7,567 nt of DNA from Sphingobacteriales bacterium (GCA_023251215.1 JAHEZF010000071.1:1-7567); one strand, 5' to 3'. Shown: positions 1 through 6,441, counted from the first letter of the stretch. Program-made: numbers and translations. Notes: a model not told the origin generated them from the letters alone.

Positions 1-2586
1 TCCTCCAAATCCATCATATACTGCCAGTGTCCAGTTTCCATTGGGCACCGGTAATAATGCCGCGAAACTGCTGGCCGTTGCAGCATAACCTGTCGGGCCT
101 GTTGGGCCTAATCCCGCTACTGCTACCGTCCGGGCATCCGGCCTGAAAATGCCATTATATGGTGACACTGATGAGCTCAATAGCGGATCCGTCGCAGATC
201 TGCTCCTGGTATTCACAAATCCCGTAGGATTGGATGGGCCGGCTCCTGTTGCCGATATAAAGTAATCAAGATTTAATATCTGGCCATTCGGTGCCCTCAC
301 AACATATACTACATCTCCATCCCAGGTATGGCCTGAGATATTCACGGCAACCACCACATCACTTATTATAGCACCACCTGGTATCCCCGATACCGGTATA
401 GTATGATTGATCCCTGCCACGTTCGCATCTGGTATCGGAATATTGATCGGTCCCGATGAGAAGGCAGTTGTGGTTGGGCTTGATGTAACATTGGTTATTG
501 AGATCTGCTGTATCGTACCTGTACATATCGTAACCGGAATTGATGATGGCGGGTTTACTGTCACTATCATCGGGGTAACTGTTAAAGTTGCCACATTAGA
601 GAAATCAACTGCTGTACATGGTCCCGATATTAATGCCCGGTACTGATAGCCATTCAGACTGATCGGTACCGTGGTCAAACTTAATGTTGCAGTAGTTGCT
701 CCCGAATAAACTCCACCATTCGTTACATTTAGCCAGGGCGATGATGCATTGACACGGTATTCCCATGCATAACTGAGTAATGAACCGGTTGCCGTAGTAC
801 TGAATGTTGCGTTTTGTCCACATTGAATGGACGTACTTGCCGGCTGTGAAGTAAATACTCCCTGGATACAAGGCGCAATATTTACCGTATAATCTTCTAC
901 CTGTCCGTATGTAGTATTTCCGCAAGGACCAGGATTCGGATCACTTGGCTGCCAGTACATACGTATTCTCATTCTTGTAGGACCAAGTGTTGAGGTGACG
1001 GGTATGGTAATAGTTCCTACACCCGGATTCACTGATGTTGTCGTAGCTAAAACATTTTCACCGGCATCAAGGAAACTGCCATTCTGGTTGAAGTCAATCC
1101 ATACCCTTACCAGGTCGCCGGCAAAGAAATTAGATATGTCAACTGTTATAGGCAATGTGCTCCCCTGAATTACCGTGGTAGATATGGCCGTGAAATTCTC
1201 ATACCCGGCCTGCGAATTGGAGGGGTTATCTATTGTACTGTACCGTACCCTCGATATCTTTTCATCAATAACATCTGTAGCACCCGCTGCACAATAACAA
1301 GATGAAGGAGGATTTATAGTAATATTTATTGGATTGGATGTGGCTGAGAGGCCTGAATTACTACAGGTAGCAATACACCTGTAAGCAGTAGCTACTGATA
1401 TATTAGTTGTATAAGTAGCACCCGTGGCGCCAGCAATATTACTAAATGGACCACCAATTCCAGTTGTGGATATTTGCCATTGATAGGTTGTACCTATTCC
1501 CTGGGTTGTTGCAAGAGATAAAGTAAACGGTACTGTTGGACAAACAGGATTAGCCGAACTTACTGTATTTCCAGGATTTGGCGTTCCTGAACAAGCAGTA
1601 AAATTGCAAGTTAATTGCTGATTAGTGTTTGTGCCAACAAATCCAGCTGAAGCAATAGAACGACCGCCAATAACATAGAAGCTTGAGCCTAAAACAGCAC
1701 CAGTCACTCTTGCTCTTTCTCCTATCATAGTAGCCTGGGCCGTCCAGGAATTGCCAGCAGGATCCCAGGTGAGTGCGGTATTGGAAATATTTGCTGTAAC
1801 GGAACCGCCAACATATCCGCCGCATACCAGGCCCTGACCATTATAGAAACCGCTCGCCGGTCCCCAACGGGTGGCAGGCAGGTCGGCTATGGCTGCATCG
1901 TTCCAGGAATTTGCAACCGGGTCGTAACGATAAGTTACTGTAGTAGCAACGGTACCTGTAGCATTAAGTCCACCTATGCAATAGATGAAACCTCCATTAG
2001 TAAAAGCTCCCGGAAAACTCGTAGCAACAGGCAGGGGAGCTCCCAATGTCCAGATATTGGTAGCAACGTCATAAATTTCCAGTGCAGTGGCAGATCCTGT
2101 ACCAGGACCAGTGCCGCCAAATTTATAAATCTTTCCGGCTAAATAAATTGTGCCCTGATTCCATGTACCAACCGTAAAAGGAGCCAGTGTAGTATAGTTA
2201 TTTGTGGCAACATTATACCTGTACATTGTTGTTTGGGGAACACCTGTACCTGTTAGTGCACCACCCAGTATAAATGCGTTTGTACCATCTGTCACGGCAC
2301 TCGAAAATTCCAGTGCCGCAGGTACAGGTGCAACAGTCGTCCATGTTGTGCCGTCAAATCTATATGTTGTTGAAATAACTGCACCGTTTGCTACACCTCC
2401 AAAAGTGTACAAATTAGTTCCAATAGTTACAGCCGGAGCATCAAGAATCGGAACCGGTACTACAGTAGCGGCAGTCCAGGTACATTGTGCATTTATTTTG
2501 CCTGCAAAGAGGCAAAATAAAATGAAAAGCATCGGGGTTAGCTTGAAAAAAATTCCCGTTTTTTTAAGCGTAAATTTTGGTTGCAT
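1..2586 (-). CDS. Secreted multidomain protein with Kelch propeller, two Ig-like domains, GEVED domain and P-type domain (C-terminus beyond window)
   Basis: The frame stays open for 862 codons from ATG at 2584-2586 to the left edge, so the C-terminus is missing. Residues 1-33 form a Sec signal peptide: a Lys-containing start, a hydrophobic core around residues 18-28, and likely cleavage after INA33. Residues 36 to about 310 carry six Gly-Gly motifs (63, 108, 157, 205, 256, 307) spaced 45-51 residues, with Tyr/Trp positions typical of Kelch blades. About 343-424 is Ig-like (YQWQ; TAYRC). About 430-570 matches the GEVED domain, with VWIDFNQNG at 495-503, DAGE at 507-510 and YGQVEDYTV at 560-568. 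About 573-672 is a second Ig-like domain. About 708-862 resembles the proprotein-convertase P domain (HTWDGDV, RAPNG, NGIFRP, NGNWTLAVYDG). No peptidase domain is visible. A type IX secretion sorting domain beyond the edge would be typical of such proteins; that is inference. The role is probably surface or extracellular binding; the substrate is unknown. Confidence 0.88.
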   Translation of the reverse strand, partial: MQPKFTLKKTGIFFKLTPMLFILFCLFAGKINAQCTWTAATVVPVPILDAPAVTIGTNLYTFGGVANGAVISTTYRFDGTTWTTVAPVPAALEFSSAVTDGTNAFILGGALTGTGVPQTTMYRYNVATNNYTTLAPFTVGTWNQGTIYLAGKIYKFGGTGPGTGSATALEIYDVATNIWTLGAPLPVATSFPGAFTNGGFIYCIGGLNATGTVATTVTYRYDPVANSWNDAAIADLPATRWGPASGFYNGQGLVCGGYVGGSVTANISNTALTWDPAGNSWTAQATMIGERARVTGAVLGSSFYVIGGRSIASAGFVGTNTNQQLTCNFTACSGTPNPGNTVSSANPVCPTVPFTLSLATTQGIGTTYQWQISTTGIGGPFSNIAGATGATYTTNISVATAYRCIATCSNSGLSATSNPINITINPPSSCYCAAGATDVIDEKISRVRYSTIDNPSNSQAGYENFTAISTTVIQGSTLPITVDISNFFAGDLVRVWIDFNQNGSFLDAGENVLATTTSVNPGVGTITIPVTSTLGPTRMRIRMYWQPSDPNPGPCGNTTYGQVEDYTVNIAPCIQGVFTSQPASTSIQCGQNATFSTTATGSLLSYAWEYRVNASSPWLNVTNGGVYSGATTATLSLTTVPISLNGYQYRALISGPCTAVDFSNVATLTVTPMIVTVNPPSSIPVTICTGTIQQISITNVTSSPTTTAFSSGPINIPIPDANVAGINHTIPVSGIPGGAIISDVVVAVNISGHTWDGDVVYVVRAPNGQILNLDYFISATGAGPSNPTGFVNTRSRSATDPLLSSSVSPYNGIFRPDARTVAVAGLGPTGPTGYAATASSFAALLPVPNGNWTLAVYDGFGG

Positions 2587-2734
2587 AAGAAAAATTTTAA
2601 AGGATTGATGAGTACCGGCCATAACATGACGACCGGCAGTTAGGTTTTGAAAAAAAAACTTCAATAAAGAGAAAGGAAAGTATATTTTTCTCATTAAGTT
2701 ATTTTGGTTGTTGCTAAGTTATATTATTTTAAAC

Positions 2735-2760
2735 AAAAAAACCTGCCTGGCAGGTTTTTT
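2735..2760 (-). terminator. Intrinsic terminator downstream of the PUR-domain gene
   Basis: ACCTGC (2741-2746) pairs with GCAGGT (2750-2755) around a CTG loop. The stem is extended by flanking A and T runs (2735-2740 and 2756-2760). Read on the minus strand, the hairpin lies about 20 bases past the stop codon of the PUR-domain gene and ends in a T-rich tract. The symmetric A/T flanks would let it work in both directions, but no plus-strand gene reads into it. It separates the PUR gene from the secreted-protein gene, which therefore probably has its own promoter in 2587-2734. I could not find a clear TAnnTTTG box there. Confidence 0.8.
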
Positions 2761-2780
2761 ATTTCTCAACAATATGTTGA

Positions 2781-3233
2781 CTACCATTTATCTACCTCTT
2801 CCGCATTTTTATCAGGGGTCGTATTCACTTCAGCAACCGGCGCCGGTTCATTAACTTCTTCGGTTTTTTCAGTAACAGCATCCGCTTCTACTACTGGAGT
2901 TGTAGCAGGGCTGGCTCCATTATGTGCTGCATCCTCTGGTATTTCATCATGATTAAAGGCATCAAAATCAAAATCGGGCATCAATTCAGTTTTTACATAA
3001 TCAACCGATTCACCTAATGCTTTAATGAATTTATTAAAGTCTTCTTTATACAGGAATATTTTATGCCGGTCGTAACCATTATCATCAAACCGTTTACGGC
3101 TCTCAGTAATAGTGAGGTAATAATCATTACCCCGTGTAGCTCTTACATCAAAAAAGTAGGTTCTTCTTTTACCGGCACGAATGCGTTTGCTGTAAATGCT
3201 TTCTATTTTCTTTTCGTTATTCTCGTACGCCAC
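2781..3233 (-). CDS. PUR-domain (DUF3276-type) single-stranded nucleic-acid-binding protein
   Basis: The 150-residue protein has a basic N-terminal domain (about residues 11-80) containing RAGKRRTYFFDVR, the DYYLTITESRKRF stretch and HKIFLYKEDFNKF. This is the signature of the DUF3276/PUR-alpha-like family, widespread in Bacteroidota and related to the Borrelia PUR protein. Family members bind single-stranded DNA or RNA through a PUR fold; the target here is unknown. After MPDFDFD (85-91) comes an acidic, Pro/Ala/Val/Thr-rich tail (about 98-150), likely disordered. The start is GTG at 3231-3233: an in-frame stop lies five codons upstream at 3246-3248, and the next Met is residue 85, inside the C-terminal part. 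The MAYENNE-type N-terminus fits what I recall of homologues. An excellent promoter lies upstream and a terminator downstream, so this looks monocistronic. No Shine-Dalgarno site is seen, as is usual in this phylum. Confidence 0.88.
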   Translation of the reverse strand: MAYENNEKKIESIYSKRIRAGKRRTYFFDVRATRGNDYYLTITESRKRFDDNGYDRHKIFLYKEDFNKFIKALGESVDYVKTELMPDFDFDAFNHDEIPEDAAHNGASPATTPVVEADAVTEKTEEVNEPAPVAEVNTTPDKNAEEVDKW

Positions 3234-3281
3234 AGTTGTAAGTTTTTAGCAGTAAATGAATTGCTTTGGTTTAGGGAGTCA

Positions 3282-3312
3282 CAAATATAGATATGTTTTT
3301 GAAACAGCCAAA
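3282..3312 (-). promoter_or_regulatory. Bacteroidota-type promoter (TTTG-N19-TATATTTG) of the PUR-domain gene
   Basis: Read on the minus strand, TTTG (3312-3309) is followed by exactly 19 bases and then TATATTTG (3289-3282). This is a full match to the Bacteroidota primary-sigma consensus of a -33 TTTG and a -7 TAnnTTTG. Transcription would start near 3275, giving a leader of about 40 bases before the GTG at 3233. The -33 box lies only seven bases from the end of the heptamer repeat array, so the array is the immediate upstream flank of this promoter. Confidence 0.75.
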
Positions 3313-3318
3313 TTGGAA

Positions 3319-3395
3319 ACAAGGTACAAGGTACATGGCACAGGGAACAAGGAACAAGCAACCATGACTACCGACTATTGACTACCCACTACTGA
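3319..3395. repeat. Phase-locked 7-bp degenerate tandem repeat with a unit switch
   Basis: On the plus strand the sequence breaks cleanly into heptamers. Six units of the ACAAGGN type lie at 3319-3360 (ACAAGGT twice, then ACATGGC, ACAGGGA, ACAAGGA, ACAAGCA). A hybrid unit, ACCATGA, occupies 3361-3367. Four units of the CTACTGA type follow at 3368-3395 (CTACCGA, CTATTGA, CTACCCA, CTACTGA). The 7-bp phase is kept across the switch. The last unit enters the exporter gene and supplies its TAG stop (complement of 3389-3391). Read on the minus strand, the second half places a TAG every seven bases, covering all three frames within 21 bases. No function is known to me. Confidence 0.8.
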
Positions 3396-5218
3396 CTCTC
3401 TTCAAACTCCTGTTGCCGGGCATACAATCCTGCATAGTAACCATTTTGATCCAGTAATTGCTGATGAGTGCCTTGTTCAACAATGGCCCCCTCTTCAAGT
3501 ACAACGATCTTGTCAAAATTAAAAAGGGAAAAAATCCGGTGGGTTATAATGATCGCTGTTTTGTCCTGCAGGTATTCATTCAGGTTCCCGATTATTTCTT
3601 TTTCTGTTTTAGCATCTACCGCACTCAGGCAGTCGTCAAAAATAATCAGGTTTGGGTTTTTGATCAGGGCACGGGCAATGGAGATCCGTTGTTTTTGTCC
3701 GCCGCTCAGTGTAACTCCTCTTTCGCCAATCATAGTATCATATTGCCGTGGAAATGAAGTGATCTCTTTAATTACACTGGCCTTTGCTGCGGCTATTTCC
3801 ACAACTGACTTTTCTGCCTGTTGTACTCCAAACCGGATATTATTTTCTACTGTATCACTAAATAAAAAAACATCCTGCGGCACATAACTGATCTGTTCAC
3901 GAAGCATTTTTAATTCTATATTACGGATATCATTCCCGTCCAGTTCTATTTTTCCGCCGGTTACATCATACATCCGTAAAAGCAATTGTGCAATGGTGGA
4001 TTTACCGCTGCCTGTTCTTCCCACAATGGCTACTTTCTCTCCCTTCCTGATCTGCAAATTAAAATTCCTGAGAGCCCATATTCCGGTATGCGGGTAAGTA
4101 AAATTCACATCTTCAAAAAAAATATTTCCTTTCAGCGTGACAGCAACAGGCGAAAAATTATTCTGAATAGTTGGCTCAGTTTGTAAAAATTCATTTATTC
4201 TTTTCTGCGAAGCCGCTGCCCGCTGGATCATACTGGCGGTTAATCCAATAGCACTTACCGGAAATGTAAGCATATTGATATACATCACAAACTCAACAAT
4301 CGTATCAATGCCCATGTTCCGGTTTCCATATATATAATATAATCCTCCAATCATAATTGTAAGAAGGGTGCTTAGTCCAATTAATAATGTTATAGACGGG
4401 AAATAAATGGCTTCCACTTTGGCCAGGCCGATGGCATTTTTTTTATACTCCTCGCTGTTTTTAGTAAAAAATCCCAGCATGGCTTTTTCCTGAACATACG
4501 ATTTGATGACACGAATACCCGAATAAGATTCCTGGGCATTGGTGGTAAGATCTGAAAGGGAGGCCTGGATCCGTTCACTCTTTTTATTAATGGTATTGTT
4601 AACAAAATAAATAGTGATGGCAAGAATGGGCAAAGGAGCCAGCACATACAAGGTCAATTCAGCATCACGCTTCAGCATAAAAAAAACGCTGAGTGAAATG
4701 ACAGCAACCAGGTTGGCCAGGTACATGATGGATGGGCCGGTGAACATCCTTACCCGGCTTACATCTTCGGCAATACGATTCATCAGGTCGCCGGTATTGT
4801 GTATTTTGTAAAAAGCCGTGTCTAATTTCTGGTAATGCCGGTATATTTCATTTTTCTGGTCATATTCTATGTGGCGGCTCATAACAATAATGGTTTGCCG
4901 CATCAGGAAGAGAAAAAAGCCACGCAGCAAAGCCAGGAATAAAATTGTAATCCCGCATATCGCCACCACTTTACCCACTTCACTTATTCCTTCAACCCGG
5001 TGAATGAATTTATCCACCAGCACAGAATAACCAGGCGCTATTTTTTTAGGCTGGTAGCCGGGCAAATGCAAAGCTCTCTGAACAAAGTCTATTATAAACC
5101 CTGTTACCTGCGGTGACAATACATTGAAATAGTTAGAAAGAAAAACAAACATTACTCCTATCCCCAGACGGATACGATACTTCCAGAAATATTTGTTGAG
5201 AGCTTTTAAATGCTTCAA
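3389..5218 (-). CDS. ABC exporter half-transporter (fused membrane and ATPase domains, MdlA/YheI/MsbA type)
   Basis: The 609-residue protein has the usual type IV ABC exporter layout. A six-helix membrane domain spans about residues 19-330, with helices near 19-40, 83-107, 163-181, 187-207, 269-295 and 303-330. A nucleotide-binding domain follows: A-loop Tyr375, Walker A GRTGSGKST (400-408), Q-loop Gln448, signature LSGGQ (504-508), Walker B LIIFD (524-528), D-loop SAVD (532-535) and H-loop His560. It would pump a lipid, drug or peptide across the inner membrane; the substrate cannot be read from the sequence. Residue 529, normally the catalytic Glu, is Asp, as in one subunit of heterodimeric exporters such as MdlAB, yet no partner gene is adjacent. 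The start is TTG at 5216-5218: the upstream frame has a TAA eight codons back and no ATG, and the next Met is residue 23, inside the first helix. The stop lies within the heptamer repeat. Confidence 0.92.
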   Translation of the reverse strand: MKHLKALNKYFWKYRIRLGIGVMFVFLSNYFNVLSPQVTGFIIDFVQRALHLPGYQPKKIAPGYSVLVDKFIHRVEGISEVGKVVAICGITILFLALLRGFFLFLMRQTIIVMSRHIEYDQKNEIYRHYQKLDTAFYKIHNTGDLMNRIAEDVSRVRMFTGPSIMYLANLVAVISLSVFFMLKRDAELTLYVLAPLPILAITIYFVNNTINKKSERIQASLSDLTTNAQESYSGIRVIKSYVQEKAMLGFFTKNSEEYKKNAIGLAKVEAIYFPSITLLIGLSTLLTIMIGGLYYIYGNRNMGIDTIVEFVMYINMLTFPVSAIGLTASMIQRAAASQKRINEFLQTEPTIQNNFSPVAVTLKGNIFFEDVNFTYPHTGIWALRNFNLQIRKGEKVAIVGRTGSGKSTIAQLLLRMYDVTGGKIELDGNDIRNIELKMLREQISYVPQDVFLFSDTVENNIRFGVQQAEKSVVEIAAAKASVIKEITSFPRQYDTMIGERGVTLSGGQKQRISIARALIKNPNLIIFDDCLSAVDAKTEKEIIGNLNEYLQDKTAIIITHRIFSLFNFDKIVVLEEGAIVEQGTHQQLLDQNGYYAGLYARQQEFEESQ

Positions 5219-5317
5219 TGCAGATGATTTGATACGAAATTAAATCAACCAAAGTGAATGCGGTGATATTTTGGATAACCGGATATTTTATAGCAAATAA
5301 ATAGTCTGCTCTTTGCA

Positions 5318-5340
5318 TTTTTGTAACTTTCTTTTTGAAA
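5318..5340 (+). promoter_or_regulatory. Candidate promoter -7 region of the PAP2 gene
   Basis: TAACTTTC at 5324-5331 resembles the -7 consensus TAnnTTTG, with C for the last base. It sits in TTTTTGTAACTTTC, almost identical to the region upstream of the CBS gene, and lies 18 bases before the ATG at 5350, against 17 in the CBS gene. No good TTTG lies 19 bases upstream, so the -33 element is weak or absent. The promoter of the divergent exporter gene must lie in the same 5219-5349 gap, but I found no clear match for it. Confidence 0.45.
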
Positions 5341-5349
5341 GTCTTTCTT

Positions 5350-6006
5350 ATGCTCTCATTCATGAAAAAAAAAGCGGGTAGAATTACAGTAAGGCCGCTT
5401 ATCCAGATAGCATTGTTTCTGGCCTCTCTGCTTGTCTTTATTTTTATTTCTTCAAAAGTTATAATTGGTGGCTTACAACAGTTTGATGTCATCGCTTTTC
5501 AACAACTGGAAGTCATTACCAATCCTGGTTTGACAAAATTCATGGTGTTCATAACTTTTTTTGGATCTCATGAGTTCCTTCTGGCCGCCTACACAGCACT
5601 TATTATTTATTACCTGATTAAAAAAAACAAAAAGCTTTCCATATATATCACCTTTATCGGTTTAAGCAGTACTGCATTATTATTTTTACTTAAACACCTG
5701 TTTCAGCGGACAAGGCCTTTTGATCCCTTGCTGCATCCTGCAAGCGGATTCAGCTACCCAAGCGGTCATTCTTTCTCGGGCTTTTGCTTTTTTAGTATTA
5801 TCATTTATGTTATCTGGCAGACAAGGATGAATAAACCCATAAAATGGATTTTTTCCGTTCTTCTGTTTTTGATCGCCTTTACAATTGCTATAAGCAGGAT
5901 TTATCTGCATGTCCATTATGCCAGTGATATATTGGCAGGATTTTCTCTTAGTATTATTTTGCTTACACCTGCTTATTGGTTGTTTCAACCGGCTGATAAA
6001 AGCTGA
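5350..6006 (+). CDS. PAP2-family membrane phosphatase (lipid or undecaprenyl-diphosphate phosphatase type)
   Basis: The 218-residue integral membrane protein has the complete three-part PAP2 acid-phosphatase motif. With ATG 5350 as residue 1 these are KHLFQRTRP (Lys115, Arg122, Pro123), YPSGHS (His140) and SR-X5-H-X3-D (Ser182, Arg183, His189, Asp193). About six hydrophobic segments surround them. Family members remove phosphate from isoprenoid diphosphates or phosphatidylglycerol phosphate, or act on lipid A; which one applies here cannot be told from motifs. ATG at 5350 is preferred because a TTG at 5335 in the same frame would fall right at the predicted transcription start. ATG at 5362 (MKKKAGR) is an equally reasonable alternative. 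The gene is divergent from the exporter. Downstream, 6007-6133 holds only an AT-rich inverted repeat (ATTTAA/TTAAAT) with no T tract, so no convincing terminator. Confidence 0.9.
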   Translation: MLSFMKKKAGRITVRPLIQIALFLASLLVFIFISSKVIIGGLQQFDVIAFQQLEVITNPGLTKFMVFITFFGSHEFLLAAYTALIIYYLIKKNKKLSIYITFIGLSSTALLFLLKHLFQRTRPFDPLLHPASGFSYPSGHSFSGFCFFSIIIYVIWQTRMNKPIKWIFSVLLFLIAFTIAISRIYLHVHYASDILAGFSLSIILLTPAYWLFQPADKS

Positions 6007-6121
6007 TTGATGCCCGAGAACCAGAAGTATTTAACAAGTATTAAATTTCAAATCTTTTATGTTCTGAAATGATTAATAGAAAATAAATCAACTCAATAAT
6101 TTTTTTTCAAATGCGCAACCG

Positions 6122-6129
6122 TATTTTTG
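6122..6129 (+). promoter_or_regulatory. -7 box TATTTTTG of tRNA-Ser(UGA)
   Basis: TATTTTTG is a full match to the Bacteroidota -7 consensus TAnnTTTG and ends four bases before the mature tRNA 5' end. No TTTG is found 19 bases upstream, where the sequence is a long T run. The same octamer stands before the second serine tRNA, which supports a real promoter element. Confidence 0.55.
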
Positions 6130-6133
6130 CTGC

Positions 6134-6217
6134 GGAGAGATGGCAGAGCGGTCTAATGCGGCGGTCTTGAAAACCGTTGACCCAAAAGGTCCGGGGGTTC
6201 GAATCCCTCTCTCTCCG
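6134..6217 (+). tRNA. tRNA-Ser(UGA)
   Basis: The 84-nt gene folds as a class II tRNA. The acceptor GGAGAGA (6134-6140) pairs with TCTCTCC (6210-6216), and the discriminator is G6217. A D-arm lies at 6143-6159. The anticodon stem is 6161-6165 with 6173-6177, and the loop CTTGAAA has anticodon TGA at 6168-6170. A long variable arm has a GACC/GGTC stem (6179-6182 with 6188-6191). The T-arm has loop TTCGAAT (6198-6204). The anticodon UGA reads UCA and other UCN codons. CCA is not encoded (CAG follows), so it must be added after transcription. Confidence 0.97.
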
Positions 6218-6222
6218 CAGCC

Positions 6223-6247
6223 AAAGCAGTATAACAGCTGCTTTTTT
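6223..6247 (+). terminator. Probable intrinsic terminator between the two serine tRNAs
   Basis: AAAGCAG (6223-6229) pairs with CTGCTTT (6238-6244) around an eight-base loop, with a T-rich tract from 6242 onward. It begins six bases after the discriminator base of tRNA-Ser(UGA). A terminator here would make the second tRNA a separate transcription unit, in line with its own TATTTTTG box. The hairpin might instead be a processing signal in a common precursor. Confidence 0.6.
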
Positions 6248-6254
6248 ATTTTCT

Positions 6255-6262
6255 TATTTTTG
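6255..6262 (+). promoter_or_regulatory. -7 box TATTTTTG of tRNA-Ser(CGA)
   Basis: This octamer is identical to the one before tRNA-Ser(UGA) and is a full match to TAnnTTTG. It ends seven bases before the tRNA 5' end. The position 19 bases further upstream falls in the terminator hairpin and shows no TTTG, so recognition would rest mainly on the -7 element. Confidence 0.55.
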
Positions 6263-6269
6263 AATCACT

Positions 6270-6356
6270 GGAAAGATGCCGGAGTGGTCGAACGGGACGG
6301 TCTCGAAAACCGTTGTACGGGCAACTGTACCGAGGGTTCGAATCCCTCTCTTTCCG
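6270..6356 (+). tRNA. tRNA-Ser(CGA)
   Basis: The 87-nt class II tRNA has acceptor GGAAAGA (6270-6276) pairing with TCTTTCC (6349-6355) and discriminator G6356. The anticodon stem is 6297-6301 with 6309-6313, and the loop CTCGAAA has anticodon CGA at 6304-6306, which reads UCG. The long variable arm has a GTAC/GTAC stem (6315-6318 with 6327-6330). The T-loop TTCGAAT is at 6337-6343. CCA is not encoded. The acceptor, anticodon stem and T-arm closely match the upstream tRNA-Ser(UGA), which suggests a tandem duplication followed by anticodon change; that is inference. Confidence 0.97.
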
Positions 6357-6441
6357 CATGGTGAAAACTAACCTGATAGAAAAGTTACGGCTCATTACAT
6401 CATGCACATATTTTTTCATGCAGCTAATTTGGATAAATAGT

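Noticed and set aside
407..646. Open plus-strand frame of 79 codons
   Set aside because: It lies antisense inside the continuous secreted-protein frame, which has recognisable domains here. The plus-strand product shows no family features.
2204..2608. Open plus-strand frame of 134 codons
   Set aside because: It is antisense to the signal peptide and the first Kelch blades. Its apparent composition only mirrors the Thr/Val/Gly-rich gene on the other strand.
2600..2637. ACCGGC-containing stretch upstream of the secreted-protein gene considered as an operator
   Set aside because: The copies (2612-2617 and 2631-2636) are short direct repeats without a stable inverted repeat. CCGG-rich words are common throughout this window, including inside coding regions.
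3319..3395. CRISPR array
   Set aside because: The units are 7 bp with no spacers, and no cas-like gene is nearby.
5133..5492. Minus-strand frame of 119 codons across the divergent gap
   Set aside because: It overlaps the exporter N-terminus and runs antisense to the PAP2 gene. It has no recognisable motif and would cover both genes' promoter region.
6198..6355. Repeated T-arm sequence considered as an integrase attachment site pair
   Set aside because: The shared GGGTTCGAATCCCTCTC-type segments are the T-arms of two intact paralogous tRNAs only 52 bases apart. There is no integrase gene or cargo between them.
6140..6364. Open plus-strand frame of 74 codons
   Set aside because: It is simply the translation of the two serine tRNA genes, which fold fully as class II tRNAs.
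6400..6424. CATGCA repeats after tRNA-Ser(CGA) considered as a terminator
   Set aside because: The pairing is limited to the self-complementary TGCA, with a long loop and no T tract after it.
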